Positions 44,034 to 53,208 are shown, counted from the stretch's first letter. The stretch is DNA of 64,000 nt from an uncultured Clostridia bacterium (GCA_934465535.1 CAKSKV010000003.1:62001-126000), one strand, 5' to 3'. The notes: a model not told the origin generated them from the letters alone. Program-made: numbers and translations.

Positions 44034-45326
44034 TCAGTCGGTAAGGTTGAAGGCCTTTTCGATTTCCTTAACCTCATCGTCGGTGATTACTGCCGGCTCG
44101 CCCACCTGCGCGCAGCAGATAAGGGAGCGTGCGGTGAACTCCGCAACCTCAAGGCGGTCAAAGGCGTTGATGAGGTTGGTGCCGGTAAGGATGACGCTGT
44201 CGTTTTCGATAATGATCATCGGGCAGCTGTTGCTGAAGGTCTTTGCGGTGCCCAGAATGTCGGTATAGCTGGAGCCGAAGGGCAGCTTCTTCGCCTTACG
44301 CAGCGCAATATAGCTTTCCGGAATGGTTCTGGAATCGAAGGGAACATCGGTAACCGCATAGGACATTATATACTGCGGATATGCGATTATGATGGAGTTG
44401 ACCTCCGGATGCATCTCGTAGATGGTCTTATGCAGCAGCACCGAACGGGAAGGCTGCTTGCCCTCCTCGCAGCGGCCGTTCTTGATAAGAACAAGGTCCT
44501 CCGGCTCAAGATAGGCTCTGTCCTGCTGATAAGGCGTGATGATGAAGGAGCCGTCGGAAAGCCGGGTGGAGAAGGTGCCCTGAGTGGAAGCTATAAGCCG
44601 CTGCGCATAGGAGCGGTGGATAAGCTTGCACATCTCTCTGCGGGCGGCGCGCTCCTCGCTGGAGTGAACGCGGCTTTCGAAGGTGTCCAGTATGGGCAGC
44701 ACGCGGGAAGCCGAAAGATCGATCTGCTGCTGGGTAAGCACGCGGGGCGTGCCGATGCGGGCAGCGTCTATCTGCAGCTTTGCGCAGTGCTCAAGGGTTT
44801 CGAATTTCATAAAGGCGTTGAAAATATCCTTATCGCCGCAGACAACGCCGTGGTTCCACATCATAACGGTGTTGTGACCCTTTTCAAATTCCTTTGCGAT
44901 AAGATCGCCCAGCGCCTTGGAGCCGGGGATCTCGTAGCCGGCAACTCCGACCTCGCCCACCACTATTGCGGCATTGGGTACAAGGTTTACATCCGGCACC
45001 TTGCGCACAAGGCTGAAGGCCACGCATGCCGGGGGATGAGCGTGAACAACCGCTTTAATGTCCGGACGGATCTGATAAATGTGACGGTGGAACGGCAGCT
45101 CAACGGAGGGCTTGTGAATACCGATGATGGTGCCGTCCGGCTTTACCTGCATGATATCCTGACGGGTAAGGCTGCCCTTATCAATACCGCTGGGCGTTAT
45201 CCATATATCTCCATTGTCATCCATGATCGACAGGTTGCCGCCGCTGGTAGTGGTCAGCCCGTTCTTGTATATTCTTTCCATGAACATTACAAGCTGATCT
45301 GCAGGATGCATAAGCTCAAATTTCAT
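44034..45326 (-). CDS. Tandem class II aldolase/adducin family protein
   Basis: A 430-residue protein made of two class II aldolase folds. The first (about 1-210) keeps SGGNLS, VELPFHRHIY (catalytic Glu), HAHPP (two zinc His) and MWNHG (third zinc His). The second (about 225-425) keeps the fold pattern (YAQRLIASTQGTFSTRL, GFIITP-like FIITPYQQD) but has AYPQ in place of HxHP and no NHG, so it looks catalytically dead. Family members cleave sugar phosphates such as L-fuculose-1-P or L-rhamnulose-1-P. The nearby rhamnosidase hints at rhamnulose-1-P; that is inference. No kinase or isomerase is in the window. Confidence 0.85.
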   Translation of the reverse strand: MKFELMHPADQLVMFMERIYKNGLTTTSGGNLSIMDDNGDIWITPSGIDKGSLTRQDIMQVKPDGTIIGIHKPSVELPFHRHIYQIRPDIKAVVHAHPPACVAFSLVRKVPDVNLVPNAAIVVGEVGVAGYEIPGSKALGDLIAKEFEKGHNTVMMWNHGVVCGDKDIFNAFMKFETLEHCAKLQIDAARIGTPRVLTQQQIDLSASRVLPILDTFESRVHSSEERAARREMCKLIHRSYAQRLIASTQGTFSTRLSDGSFIITPYQQDRAYLEPEDLVLIKNGRCEEGKQPSRSVLLHKTIYEMHPEVNSIIIAYPQYIMSYAVTDVPFDSRTIPESYIALRKAKKLPFGSSYTDILGTAKTFSNSCPMIIIENDSVILTGTNLINAFDRLEVAEFTARSLICCAQVGEPAVITDDEVKEIEKAFNLTD

Positions 45327-45513
45327 TTTGTATACCTTCTTTCCTGAATTATGGCTATATTATATCCCGATTTGCCTGTTATGGCAAATGAAATGAGTTA
45401 TTTTTTATCGTTTGATCAAAAAATTATAAATAATTATCGGTTTTTATCCTGCACATTTTTATTAAAGCATATTCCCGTTTTCCCGGCAAAAAATGCGGAC
45501 TGCTTTGCCGCCG

Positions 45514-46890
45514 TTACGCCCCGCTTTTATTTTCGCGGGCGGCAAACCGCCGTACGGGATGATAGCACAGCAGAGCAATAAAAATCATAAGCGCCGTTGC
45601 CGACAGGCTCACCGGGTAGGCGGTCATGATGGTGCGAAAAGTCGGGCTTTGCGGAAAAACAAGCTGTATCCACGCTATGCGTATGCCGCATACTCCCAAA
45701 GTGGTAAGCAGCGCCGGCACCAAGGAAATGCCGAAGCCCCGCAGGTAGCCGCTCATTACTTCATACAAAAGGCTGAAGAAATGGGACAGCATAAGCATCA
45801 TAAGCCGGATATAGCCCGTTTCCACCACCTCCGGGTCGCTGTTGAAAACGGCCAGCAGGGATTTTCCGAAAAACAGAATTGCCGACACCGCAAGCGCCAG
45901 CGCCGCCGCCCCCTGCGCCATGCACAGCAGCAGCGTTTTCCTGCAGCGCTGAAGCTCGCCTGCGCCGTAATTCTGCCCTACAAAGGTGGTGCAGGCCTGC
46001 GAAAACGAGTTAAGTATGTCATAGGTTATAATTTCAATATTAAACGCAGCGCTTGAAGCCGCCATAACCACCGTACCAAGGCTGTTTATGGCGGACTGAA
46101 TGACTATATTAGAAACGGAAAACACGGCGCTTTGTATTCCGGCGGGCAGGCCTATTCTTAAAATACGCTTAAGCACGCTCCCGTCGATGCGCAGCTGCTT
46201 AGGCTCCAAACGAATATCCAGCGCGGTCGTGCGCAATTTGAAATAAAGCAGGGCGGCGCTTACGGCATTTGATATCACGGTGGCAACGGCAACGCCGTCC
46301 ACCGTCATGTGCAGCACCGCTACGAAAAACAGATTCAGTATCACATTCAGCACGCCGGAAAGAGCAAGAACAATAAGCGGCGTCCTCGTCTGTCCCACGC
46401 TGCGAAATACGGCCGCTTCAAAATTATACAGCAATATCACCGGCATTCCGGCAAGATATATCCGCAAATACAAAAGCGCCAGCGGAAACACATCCTGCGG
46501 CACATTAAGCAGGCTCAGCATCGGCGCGGCAAGCAGCTCGCCCGCCGCAGCCACAAAAATGCCGCCCAGCAGCGCCATAAGCACCGAGGTGTGCACTGCT
46601 TTGTGCACATCCTCCTTATTGCCCTGACCCACGGCATTTGCTATTACCACATTCGCCCCCAGGGCAATGCCTATAAACAAATTTACTATTAAGCCTATCA
46701 GCGGGCTGTTTGCCCCCACCGCCGCCACGGCGGCAGTGCGTCCCTCCCCCGTAAAATTGCCCACCACCGCCACATCGGAGGCGTTGAACAGCTGCTCCAG
46801 AATGGCGGTGGCCGCTACCGGCAGCGCAAACTGCGGTATCTTGTTCCATATGGGGCCGTGCAGCATATCAAGCTGCTTTTTTCTTTCCAT
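45514..46890 (-). CDS. MATE family efflux transporter
   Basis: A 458-residue protein with 12 predicted membrane helices in two related halves, beginning LDMLHGPIWNKIPQFALPVAA, with FNASDVAVVGNFTG and GANVVIANAVGQGN in helix 1-2 and QNYGAGELQRCRKT after helix 8. These match the DinF/NorM-like MATE group that exports drugs or metabolites against Na+ or H+. The substrate cannot be told. It is preceded by weak purine-rich ribosome sequence and stands alone. Confidence 0.93.
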   Translation of the reverse strand: MERKKQLDMLHGPIWNKIPQFALPVAATAILEQLFNASDVAVVGNFTGEGRTAAVAAVGANSPLIGLIVNLFIGIALGANVVIANAVGQGNKEDVHKAVHTSVLMALLGGIFVAAAGELLAAPMLSLLNVPQDVFPLALLYLRIYLAGMPVILLYNFEAAVFRSVGQTRTPLIVLALSGVLNVILNLFFVAVLHMTVDGVAVATVISNAVSAALLYFKLRTTALDIRLEPKQLRIDGSVLKRILRIGLPAGIQSAVFSVSNIVIQSAINSLGTVVMAASSAAFNIEIITYDILNSFSQACTTFVGQNYGAGELQRCRKTLLLCMAQGAAALALAVSAILFFGKSLLAVFNSDPEVVETGYIRLMMLMLSHFFSLLYEVMSGYLRGFGISLVPALLTTLGVCGIRIAWIQLVFPQSPTFRTIMTAYPVSLSATALMIFIALLCYHPVRRFAARENKSGA

Positions 46891-46988
46891 AATTCGTACT
46901 TTCTTCTTTCCGTTTTGTTATTATCGGCACTGTATGGCAGTATACTGCTGTTTTTTTATAAAGGCAAACGCCTTCGGCACAAAAGCAG

Positions 46989-47036
46989 CCCGCATACGGA
47001 ATGTCCTAAAAAAACATCCTGTATGCGGGTTTTATT
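46989..47036. terminator. Hairpin between the metal ATPase and MATE genes
   Basis: CCCGCATAC (46989-46997) pairs with GTATGCGGG (47021-47029), with inner partial pairing ATGT/ACAT. A T-rich run lies on the plus side, only CTGCTTTTG on the minus side, where it would end the P1B ATPase transcript. Confidence 0.6.
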
Positions 47037-47097
47037 TATATGACTGTTTTTAATTCTTGTTTTTCACGCCGCCGTGCGAGCCGTTATACAAAGGCGC

Positions 47098-48930
47098 TTA
47101 GCCCCGCATTGCGCGCATGGAATTAAGCACGGCCAGCATGGCCACACCCACATCGGCAAACACCGCAAGCCACATACCGGCAATGCCCAAAGCGCTGAGC
47201 ACCAGCACCGCCGCCTTTACCAGCAGGGAAAGCACTATGTTCTGCCATGCTATGCGCATGGTCTTGCGGGAGAGCCGCACTGCATCCGGCAGCCTTGAGA
47301 GGCTGTCGTTCATAAGCACTACATCCGCCGCCTCAATGGCCGCATCGCTGCCCAGCTGACCCATGGCCACACCCACATCGGCGCGCGCCAGCACGGGAGC
47401 GTCGTTTATGCCGTCTCCGACAAAGGCCACGGTTCCGCCGTTTCTGCGCTCCTCCAGCAGCTCCTCAAGGCGCGCCACCTTATCCTGCGGCAGCAATTGC
47501 GAATATTCCTCGTCCACTCCCAGATCGTTTGCCACCTTGCGGGCGGTATGCTCGTTATCACCGGTAAGCATTACCGTTTTAACGCCCATTTTCTTAAGCT
47601 CCGCCACGGCCGCCGCGCTGTCCTTTTTAGGATTGTCGCTTACTATTATACTGCCTATAAGCTTGCCGTCCTTGGCCACGAACACCGCACCCGGCTTGCC
47701 CTGTGGCAGCTCCTTCACACCCTTTGCCGCCATTAAAGCCGCAGAGCCCACAGCTATGCTGCTGCCCTCCACCACGGCCGCAACGCCGCCGCCGGCCTGC
47801 TCCTCCACGCTCTGGGGCACGGGAGCGTCGGGGCAGCTTTCCGATATGGAGCGGGCAATGGGGTGCGTGGAGTAATACTCGGCGCCCGCCGCCAGCCTTA
47901 AAAGCTCCTCGCGGCTTACACCGTATGTTTCGGTTTCGCTCACGCGGAAGCGTCCCTCGGTGAGGGTGCCGGTTTTATCAAAGGCCACCGTCTGCAAGTG
48001 GGACAGCACATCCATGTAGTTGCCGCCCTTTATCATAACGCCCTTTTTGGCCGCCGCTCCAAGACCGGAGAAGAAGGCCAGCGGCACGCTTATTACCAGC
48101 GCGCAGGGGCAGGACACAACAAGGAAGGTAAGTCCGCGGTGTATCCATTGGCTCCAGTTGCCGTCTATTATGGGCGGAATTATCGCAAGCGCCGCAGCAA
48201 GCCCTACCACGGCGGGGGTATAATACTTTGCAAACTTGGTTATAAAGTTTTCGGTGCGGGTCTTTTTGTTGCTTGCGCTTTCCACAAGCTCCAATATTCT
48301 GTTTACCGTGGAGCCTTCAAAATCGCCGGTTACACGCAGCTTTATAACGCTGTGAAGGTTGATGCAGCCGCTTGCCGCCTGCTGCCCCATTTCCACCTCG
48401 CGGGGCACGCTCTCACCGGTAAGGGCGGAGGTATCCAGCACGCACCGGCCCTCTGTCACCTCGCCGTCCAGCGGTATTCTCTCGCCCACACGCACGATTA
48501 TTATGTCCCCCTGCTTTACATCGTAGGGGTCCACCGTTTCCTCCGTTCCGTCCGCGCGCAGAACACAGGCGGAATCCGGGCGCATGGACAGCACCGAGGA
48601 AATGCTGCGGCGGGATTTTTCCACCGCCATATCGTTGAACAGCTCTCCCACCTGATAAAACAGCATAACCGCCGCGCCCTCCGGGAAATCGCCAACGGCA
48701 AAGGCGCCCACGGTTGCCACCGTCATAAGCAGGTTTTCATCAAGCGCCCTGCCGCGCACAAGGTTCTTAACGGCGCGCCAAAGCACATCGTAGCCCGCAA
48801 TAAGATAGGCCGGAATATAAAACAGCAGCGAATAATAGCCCAGCCCCACGGTTTTATCCAGTATAAGCCCCAGTGCAAAAAGCACTCCCGAGGCCGCCAG
48901 CCTGATTATCTTTTTTGTTTCTTCCTTCAT
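47098..48930 (-). CDS. Heavy-metal P1B-type ATPase (Zn/Cd exporter type)
   Basis: A 610-residue P1B ATPase. Eight membrane segments; TGES at 171-174, the metal site SCPCAL at 273-278, phosphorylated Asp318 in AFDKTGT, the HP motif (STHPIA), and VGDGINDAPVLARADVGVAMG. The cytoplasmic N-terminal metal-binding domain is missing; a separate HMA gene lies just upstream. CPC plus the ArsR-type regulator with CVC suggests Zn(II)/Cd(II)/Pb(II) export. Third gene of the arsR-hma-ATPase unit. Confidence 0.93.
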   Translation of the reverse strand: MKEETKKIIRLAASGVLFALGLILDKTVGLGYYSLLFYIPAYLIAGYDVLWRAVKNLVRGRALDENLLMTVATVGAFAVGDFPEGAAVMLFYQVGELFNDMAVEKSRRSISSVLSMRPDSACVLRADGTEETVDPYDVKQGDIIIVRVGERIPLDGEVTEGRCVLDTSALTGESVPREVEMGQQAASGCINLHSVIKLRVTGDFEGSTVNRILELVESASNKKTRTENFITKFAKYYTPAVVGLAAALAIIPPIIDGNWSQWIHRGLTFLVVSCPCALVISVPLAFFSGLGAAAKKGVMIKGGNYMDVLSHLQTVAFDKTGTLTEGRFRVSETETYGVSREELLRLAAGAEYYSTHPIARSISESCPDAPVPQSVEEQAGGGVAAVVEGSSIAVGSAALMAAKGVKELPQGKPGAVFVAKDGKLIGSIIVSDNPKKDSAAAVAELKKMGVKTVMLTGDNEHTARKVANDLGVDEEYSQLLPQDKVARLEELLEERRNGGTVAFVGDGINDAPVLARADVGVAMGQLGSDAAIEAADVVLMNDSLSRLPDAVRLSRKTMRIAWQNIVLSLLVKAAVLVLSALGIAGMWLAVFADVGVAMLAVLNSMRAMRG

Positions 48931-48988
48931 AACAAGACCTCATTACCGCGCCTGTGCGCATTTATTAAAGCGTTTATTAAAGCATTTA

Positions 48989-49195
48989 TCAGAATGTGGT
49001 ATCCGCATCCACCTTGGCAATGCGCTTTTTTACCTCCGCTATCACGGAAGCATCAATATCGCCCTCCAGCACCATACGCCCCGTCATGAAGCTTATGGAT
49101 GCGCTCTCAATGCCCTTTACCGAGCGGATGCTTTCCTCCATCAGCGCCGCGCAGGTGGGGCAGTCAAGGTTCTTCAACTGATATGTTCTTTTCAT
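48989..49195 (-). CDS. Heavy-metal-associated (HMA) domain protein
   Basis: A 68-residue single-domain metal carrier from the ATG at 49193-49195 (GGAAGGAAAAC upstream). The ferredoxin-like HMA fold starts TYQLKNLDCPTCAALMEE with the metal-binding CPTC at 12-15, and ends KVDADTTF. It probably stands in for the N-terminal domain missing from the ATPase encoded 58 bases downstream, handing metal to it or sensing load. Confidence 0.9.
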   Translation of the reverse strand: MKRTYQLKNLDCPTCAALMEESIRSVKGIESASISFMTGRMVLEGDIDASVIAEVKKRIAKVDADTTF

Positions 49196-49305
49196 AATGT
49201 TTTCCTTCCTTTCAAGCAATGCTTTTTATTTTTATATATGATTTTAATTGCCGTCTTAATTTTGCCGCCCTTTGGGCGTGCTCTTTATTGCGCCGCATCT
49301 TTGAT

Positions 49306-49656
49306 TTACTCGCACAGATGCTCCATGCCCTGATCCACTATCGTGCGCACATGGCCATCCGCCAGAGAATATATCACGCTTTTTCCCTCCCTGCGGGTGC
49401 GCACAAGCTTGAAGTTTTTGAGCACCTTGAGCTGATGCGATATCGCCGAAACCCCCATGTTGAGCAGCTGTGCAATGTCGCAGACGCACATTTCGGATTG
49501 AAACAGCACATAAAGTATCTTTATGCGCGTGCTGTCCCCGAACACCTTGTACAGCTCTCCCAGATCGCATATAAGATCCTCATCGGGCATGGACTTGCGC
49601 ACCGCATCCACTATGTCCTGATGCACACGGTAAACCTCGCAGCACTCCTGAGCCAT
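49306..49656 (-). CDS. ArsR/SmtB-family metal sensor repressor
   Basis: A 116-residue winged-helix protein from the ATG at 49654-49656; an ATG three codons up sits directly on the ribosome site and is unlikely. It has ELYKVFGDSTRIKILYVLFQSEMCVCDIAQLLNMGVSAISHQL, with the CVC of CadC-type alpha-3 metal sites, an N-terminal Cys pair (ECCEV), and a C-terminal helix with DGHVRTIVDQGMEH that can form an alpha-5 zinc site. It should repress its own operon until Zn/Cd binds. Confidence 0.93.
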   Translation of the reverse strand: MAQECCEVYRVHQDIVDAVRKSMPDEDLICDLGELYKVFGDSTRIKILYVLFQSEMCVCDIAQLLNMGVSAISHQLKVLKNFKLVRTRREGKSVIYSLADGHVRTIVDQGMEHLCE

Positions 49657-49689
49657 TTTTATCATTCCTTTATTCGTTCATTTTTTCAT

Positions 49690-49738
49690 TTGAACATCCG
49701 TTCAAGTGTTATTATATGCAATCCCTATAAAATGTCAA
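49690..49738 (-). promoter_or_regulatory. Promoter and operator of the metal-efflux operon
   Basis: Minus strand TTGACA (49733-49738), 16-base spacer, TATAAT (49711-49716). Just downstream is a perfect inverted repeat, TTGAAC-ATCC-GTTCAA (49690-49705), the type of site bound by CadC/CzrA-like repressors (TGAA...TTCA). Its place over the transcription start suits simple repression by the ArsR protein. Confidence 0.88.
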
Positions 49739-49971
49739 CGGTTTTTTGTATTTTTTTGCTTTTTATTTTCTTGCCTTAAAGAAATTCCGCCGCTTTGCCC
49801 GCGTACGCGCTTTTCGCCTTTTTTCATGCAAAGGGAAACGCGGACGCACATTTTGCAAAAAGGTGTCGCATTATGAGGCAAGCGCATATCATATTACTGC
49901 AAAGCCTTATTCTGCGGCTTTTCCCCTGCGGCAAAGCCGCAAAAAGGCAAACCGAAAGGTGCGATTTATTT

Positions 49972-50748
49972 ATGCTTGATCAAATGATCGGGCTGGCCCC
50001 GCCCCTTCAGGCGCTTATTGCCACGCTGTTTACCTGGCTTATAACCGCTCTGGGCGCCCTGCCCGTGCTTTTTATGCGCAATACACGCCCCCGGCTGCTG
50101 CGCTGCATGTTCGGCTTTTCAGCCGGCGTGATGCTGGCCTCCGCATTTTTCTCCCTGCTTGCTCCGGCGGCGGAGTACGCACGGCTTATCCGTATTCCGG
50201 AATACCTGCCGCTGTGCGCAGGGTTTGCGGCGGGCTGCCTTCTGCTGCCCTGTGCCGACCTCGTGCAGCGCTTTGCCGATAAGCGCCGCCCGAAAAGTGC
50301 TGCCTCCCTTGTGTTGGCGATCACTCTGCACAATATCCCGGAGGGAATGGCAATCGGGGTGGCCTTCGGCTCCGCCGCTGCGGGCGATAAAGCCGCCTTT
50401 GCCGCCGCCTGTATGCTGGCGTTGGGCATAGGCATACAGAACTTTCCCGAGGGTGCTGCGGTCGCACTGCCGCTGCGCGCCTGCGGCTGCTCAAAGCTTA
50501 AGGCCTTTTTTATAGGTCAGCTCTCCGGCCTTGCAGAACCGATTGCCGGAATTGCCGGTGCCTTTGCGGTGTCAGCCTCTAAAAGCATACTGCCCTTTAT
50601 GCTCGCCTTTGCCGGCGGGGCTATGATAGGCGCAGCATCGGGCGAGCTTCTTCCCCGATGCGGCGAAGCACAGGAGGAGCCCCGCGCCTTCCTTGCCTTT
50701 GCCGCAGGCTTTCTTCTTATGATGCTGCTGGATACCGCGCTTGGATAA
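49972..50748 (+). CDS. ZIP family metal transporter (GufA/ZupT type)
   Basis: A 258-residue protein from the ATG at 49972 (AAAGGTG before it); a longer upstream frame has no ribosome site. About eight membrane helices with the paired metal-binding motifs HNIPEGMAIGVAFG and QNFPEGAAVALPLR, plus GQLSGLAEPIAG, all typical of ZupT/GufA proteins. ZIP proteins bring Zn or other divalent metals into the cytoplasm. It is divergent from the metal-efflux operon, so import and export genes share a 315-base region. No clear promoter for this gene was found. Confidence 0.92.
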   Translation: MLDQMIGLAPPLQALIATLFTWLITALGALPVLFMRNTRPRLLRCMFGFSAGVMLASAFFSLLAPAAEYARLIRIPEYLPLCAGFAAGCLLLPCADLVQRFADKRRPKSAASLVLAITLHNIPEGMAIGVAFGSAAAGDKAAFAAACMLALGIGIQNFPEGAAVALPLRACGCSKLKAFFIGQLSGLAEPIAGIAGAFAVSASKSILPFMLAFAGGAMIGAASGELLPRCGEAQEEPRAFLAFAAGFLLMMLLDTALG

Positions 50749-50845
50749 AAAGAAGCCGCCGCATTTATTGCTATGCCGCTTGCCGCTTTATAAATATGCG
50801 TAAATCCCAAAAAACGCAGCCCCCGAAAATAAAAACCGAAAATGC

Positions 50846-50883
50846 AAAAAGCAGAAAAGCCGCACGGCCTCTCTGCTTTTTTA
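50846..50883. terminator. Terminator between ZIP and bactofilin-like genes
   Basis: AAAAAGCAGA (50846-50855) pairs with TCTGCTTTTT (50872-50881), with an inner GCC/GGC pair; A- and T-rich flanks allow use by both converging genes. Confidence 0.85.
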
Positions 50884-50911
50884 TTTTCCTCTCTGTTTAA
50901 GCTTCCGCTTT

Positions 50912-52705
50912 TCAGTTGGGGGATATCTTTTCCACCCTTTCCACCTCGGCCGCCGGATCCAGCTGCACCGCATTGACATACTGCACAAGCCCTATTCTGC
51001 ATCCCTTGCCCACGGCGACATAATTGCCCTTGAGGCAATCGGCATCGGTGTTTTTCACATCCACGCTGTATCCGCTTATCGTGCCTGCCCTCAGCCTTGA
51101 ATCGTCCAATGCCGATACTCTGGTTGTGCGCGCGGTTATGGTTTCCACGCGGCTGTCGCCCTCCTTCATATTTATATCCACGGCTCTTGTCCAGTTAAGC
51201 GGGGCGCCTATATAGTCCGCCTGTATGCTGCCCTTTATATCTACGCTGTCCGCATCCTCTATGCCGCCTTGGCAGATACATTTGCCGTTTGAAGCAAACA
51301 CCCCGCGATTGCACGCCGCGCCGCTTTTAAGCTGCAGCATGCCGTTTGAATTAAACCGCCTGAAAACCGGCTTAAGCGCAAACTCCGCCTTGCCGTTTAC
51401 ATTTATGACATCCGTCGCCCATACCTCACGCTGCGCCGTAAACTCTCCGTTTACATTAAGCTTTGCGCAATGCACATCCGCCGCCGTGCCTGCCCGTCCG
51501 CTGAGGCTTATATCGCTTATCCTTACGGTATCGCCAAAATCCGCCTGTCCCGTCGCCGTAAGCGATACCCCCTTTACCTCTCCGCCGAAGGCGGCCTTTC
51601 CGCTTATGTGGATCACTCTTGCCTGCACATCGTCAAACGCCGCCCGTCCGCTTACGGTTACGGAATTGCCCACCAGCAGATCCCGCGCCGTCAGCTTGCC
51701 CGAAACGCAAAGACGGTCAAAGCATGCGCGGCCGTCGAATTCCGCCTCCGCGCTTATATTGATTCTGTCGCAGCGCACCTCGCCCTCCGCAGTAAGCGAG
51801 CCGGACACCTCCAGCCTTTCCGCGTCTATATCCTGTGCGCGGCAGGTGTCGTCCGCATTCACTCTGCGGGCGCTTGTTTTTCCTTCGCATCTGCCGTTTA
51901 TGCTTACGGAATTATGCTCATATTCCCGCTTGGGCAGCTCTATGCTTACAGCCTCATAGCTCGGAAACGAAAGGTTCTTTCCCATGGCGGCATCCTTTGC
52001 CATGGCATCTCTCCATACATTTTCCCAGCTGGGGTCCGCCCCGCGGCCCTCCTGCGCCCTGCCTTCGCCCTGCCGGCCGCCGTTTCCCGCACCGCGCCCC
52101 GTGTCCAAAGCCGCAGCGCATATGTTAAGCACATTCTGCCGCACTCCGTCCTCCATGTCCTGCACGGCGCCTGCCAGTCTGCCCATTCTTTCCGGGCTCA
52201 TGCAGAACCGTCCCAGCAGCTGCTCCAGCACCGGATACTCGATGTTATCGCCGAAATCCTCAAGTATCTCAAGCAGCGCATCAAAATTCCCGTTATTGTC
52301 CTTAATAAAGGGCAGGCAGGCCGCAATGCCGGCAGCGGCGGCGTCCTCATCCAGCTCCGCAAGCTCCATGCATACCGCAAGCACATTATCCGGCGTTACG
52401 CCGCTTATAATGTCCTCCGCCTCATCATACTCGCCGTATTCCTCGTCATCATCATCGTCATCGTCTTGGGGGAAGTATTCCTCCGCCACCGCAAGCAGAG
52501 CCTCCTCCGCTCCGTCCGGGCCGCCGTCCGCATTCATTTTCGCGGCGTTTTCATAATTGCCGCCGTCCTCTGCGCCGCCCTGACCGTTTTCACCGGCATA
52601 ATCCGCCTGCTTAAGCAGCTCGTCCGCCTTCTGCGGCGATATCTCGCCGTTTGCCAGCCTGTCCAGAATGTCCAGCATTCGTTTTTCCTTTGTATCGTTT
52701 TTCAT
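50912..52705 (-). CDS. Large bactofilin-like beta-repeat protein with acidic N-terminus
   Basis: A 597-residue protein with no signal peptide or membrane helix. Residues 8-30 resemble a SHOCT-like helix pair (MLDILDRLANGEISPQKADELL). Residues about 75-100 are a run of Asp/Glu. A helical region follows to about 210. From about 255 to 585 there are many short beta units of about 17-22 residues with the pattern V/I-x-G-x-A-x-F/A (e.g. LEVSGSLTAEG, LCVSGKLTARD, IHISGKAAFGG, LNVNGEFTAQ), like the beta-solenoid of bactofilins but much longer. It probably polymerises or scaffolds. It lies 25 bases after a DUF2089 gene. Confidence 0.75.
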   Translation of the reverse strand: MKNDTKEKRMLDILDRLANGEISPQKADELLKQADYAGENGQGGAEDGGNYENAAKMNADGGPDGAEEALLAVAEEYFPQDDDDDDDEEYGEYDEAEDIISGVTPDNVLAVCMELAELDEDAAAAGIAACLPFIKDNNGNFDALLEILEDFGDNIEYPVLEQLLGRFCMSPERMGRLAGAVQDMEDGVRQNVLNICAAALDTGRGAGNGGRQGEGRAQEGRGADPSWENVWRDAMAKDAAMGKNLSFPSYEAVSIELPKREYEHNSVSINGRCEGKTSARRVNADDTCRAQDIDAERLEVSGSLTAEGEVRCDRINISAEAEFDGRACFDRLCVSGKLTARDLLVGNSVTVSGRAAFDDVQARVIHISGKAAFGGEVKGVSLTATGQADFGDTVRISDISLSGRAGTAADVHCAKLNVNGEFTAQREVWATDVINVNGKAEFALKPVFRRFNSNGMLQLKSGAACNRGVFASNGKCICQGGIEDADSVDIKGSIQADYIGAPLNWTRAVDINMKEGDSRVETITARTTRVSALDDSRLRAGTISGYSVDVKNTDADCLKGNYVAVGKGCRIGLVQYVNAVQLDPAAEVERVEKISPN

Positions 52706-52730
52706 ATTGCCGCACCTCGTTTTAATAAAA

Positions 52731-53105
52731 TCAGCCCTTTTTATTCTGCCGCTCTCCTTTTTCCATAAGCTCCAGCGCCTGACGGGAGCTCAGCTTTCCT
52801 TGGCTCACACGGCGCAGTATCTCTTTGCGATCCTGCTCCTCCTGCAAGCCCAATGCCGTAATAAGGCTCTCCAAACGGTTTTTTATCGTAGGATAGGAAA
52901 TGCCCAGCGCCTTCTCCATATCCTTGAGCGACCCGCGGCAGCTCAAAAAAGCCGTCAGAAAGGCCAGCTGCTCCTTATCCAGCGTGCAGAACGCACACGG
53001 GCTGAAATTCCCGCGCAGCACAGCGCCGCAGCCGTCGCATTTAAGTTCCGTCACCTTAAAACCGTGTCCGCAAACGGGGCATTTCCCCGGAGCAGCATGC
53101 TTCAT
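52731..53105 (-). CDS. DUF2089 family zinc-ribbon/HTH protein
   Basis: A 124-residue protein. A zinc ribbon (CPVCGHGF...LKCDGCGAVL plus CAFC, near 9-40) precedes a helix-turn-helix (about 45-90: FLSCRGSLKDMEKALGISYPTIKNRLESLI) and a C-terminal SHOCT-like helix pair (ILRRVSQGKLSSRQALELMEKG) that resembles the start of the next protein. DUF2089 genes commonly precede bactofilin-like genes in Firmicutes, probably as their regulators. GGAGG precedes the ATG, and a strong promoter lies upstream. Confidence 0.88.
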   Translation of the reverse strand: MKHAAPGKCPVCGHGFKVTELKCDGCGAVLRGNFSPCAFCTLDKEQLAFLTAFLSCRGSLKDMEKALGISYPTIKNRLESLITALGLQEEQDRKEILRRVSQGKLSSRQALELMEKGERQNKKG

Positions 53106-53179
53106 AAATCTCTACCTCCGAAAAGCTTTCAGAATACAAAAGTGTCATTAATGATAAAGCGCGCCCATATCATGCCTAA

Positions 53180-53208
53180 ATATTAGCACACCACAGCAGC
53201 GTTGTCAA
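53180..53208 (-). promoter_or_regulatory. Sigma-A promoter of the DUF2089-bactofilin operon
   Basis: Minus strand TTGACA (53203-53208), 17-base spacer, TAATAT (53180-53185). The remaining part of the 53106-53483 gap is AT-rich, holds the trpZ terminator and shows no gene. Confidence 0.83.

Noticed and set aside
48960..48990. Two to three copies of a TTTATTAAAGC unit before the metal ATPase
   Set aside because: Very short, AT-rich and imperfect; no evidence of function beyond a spacer.
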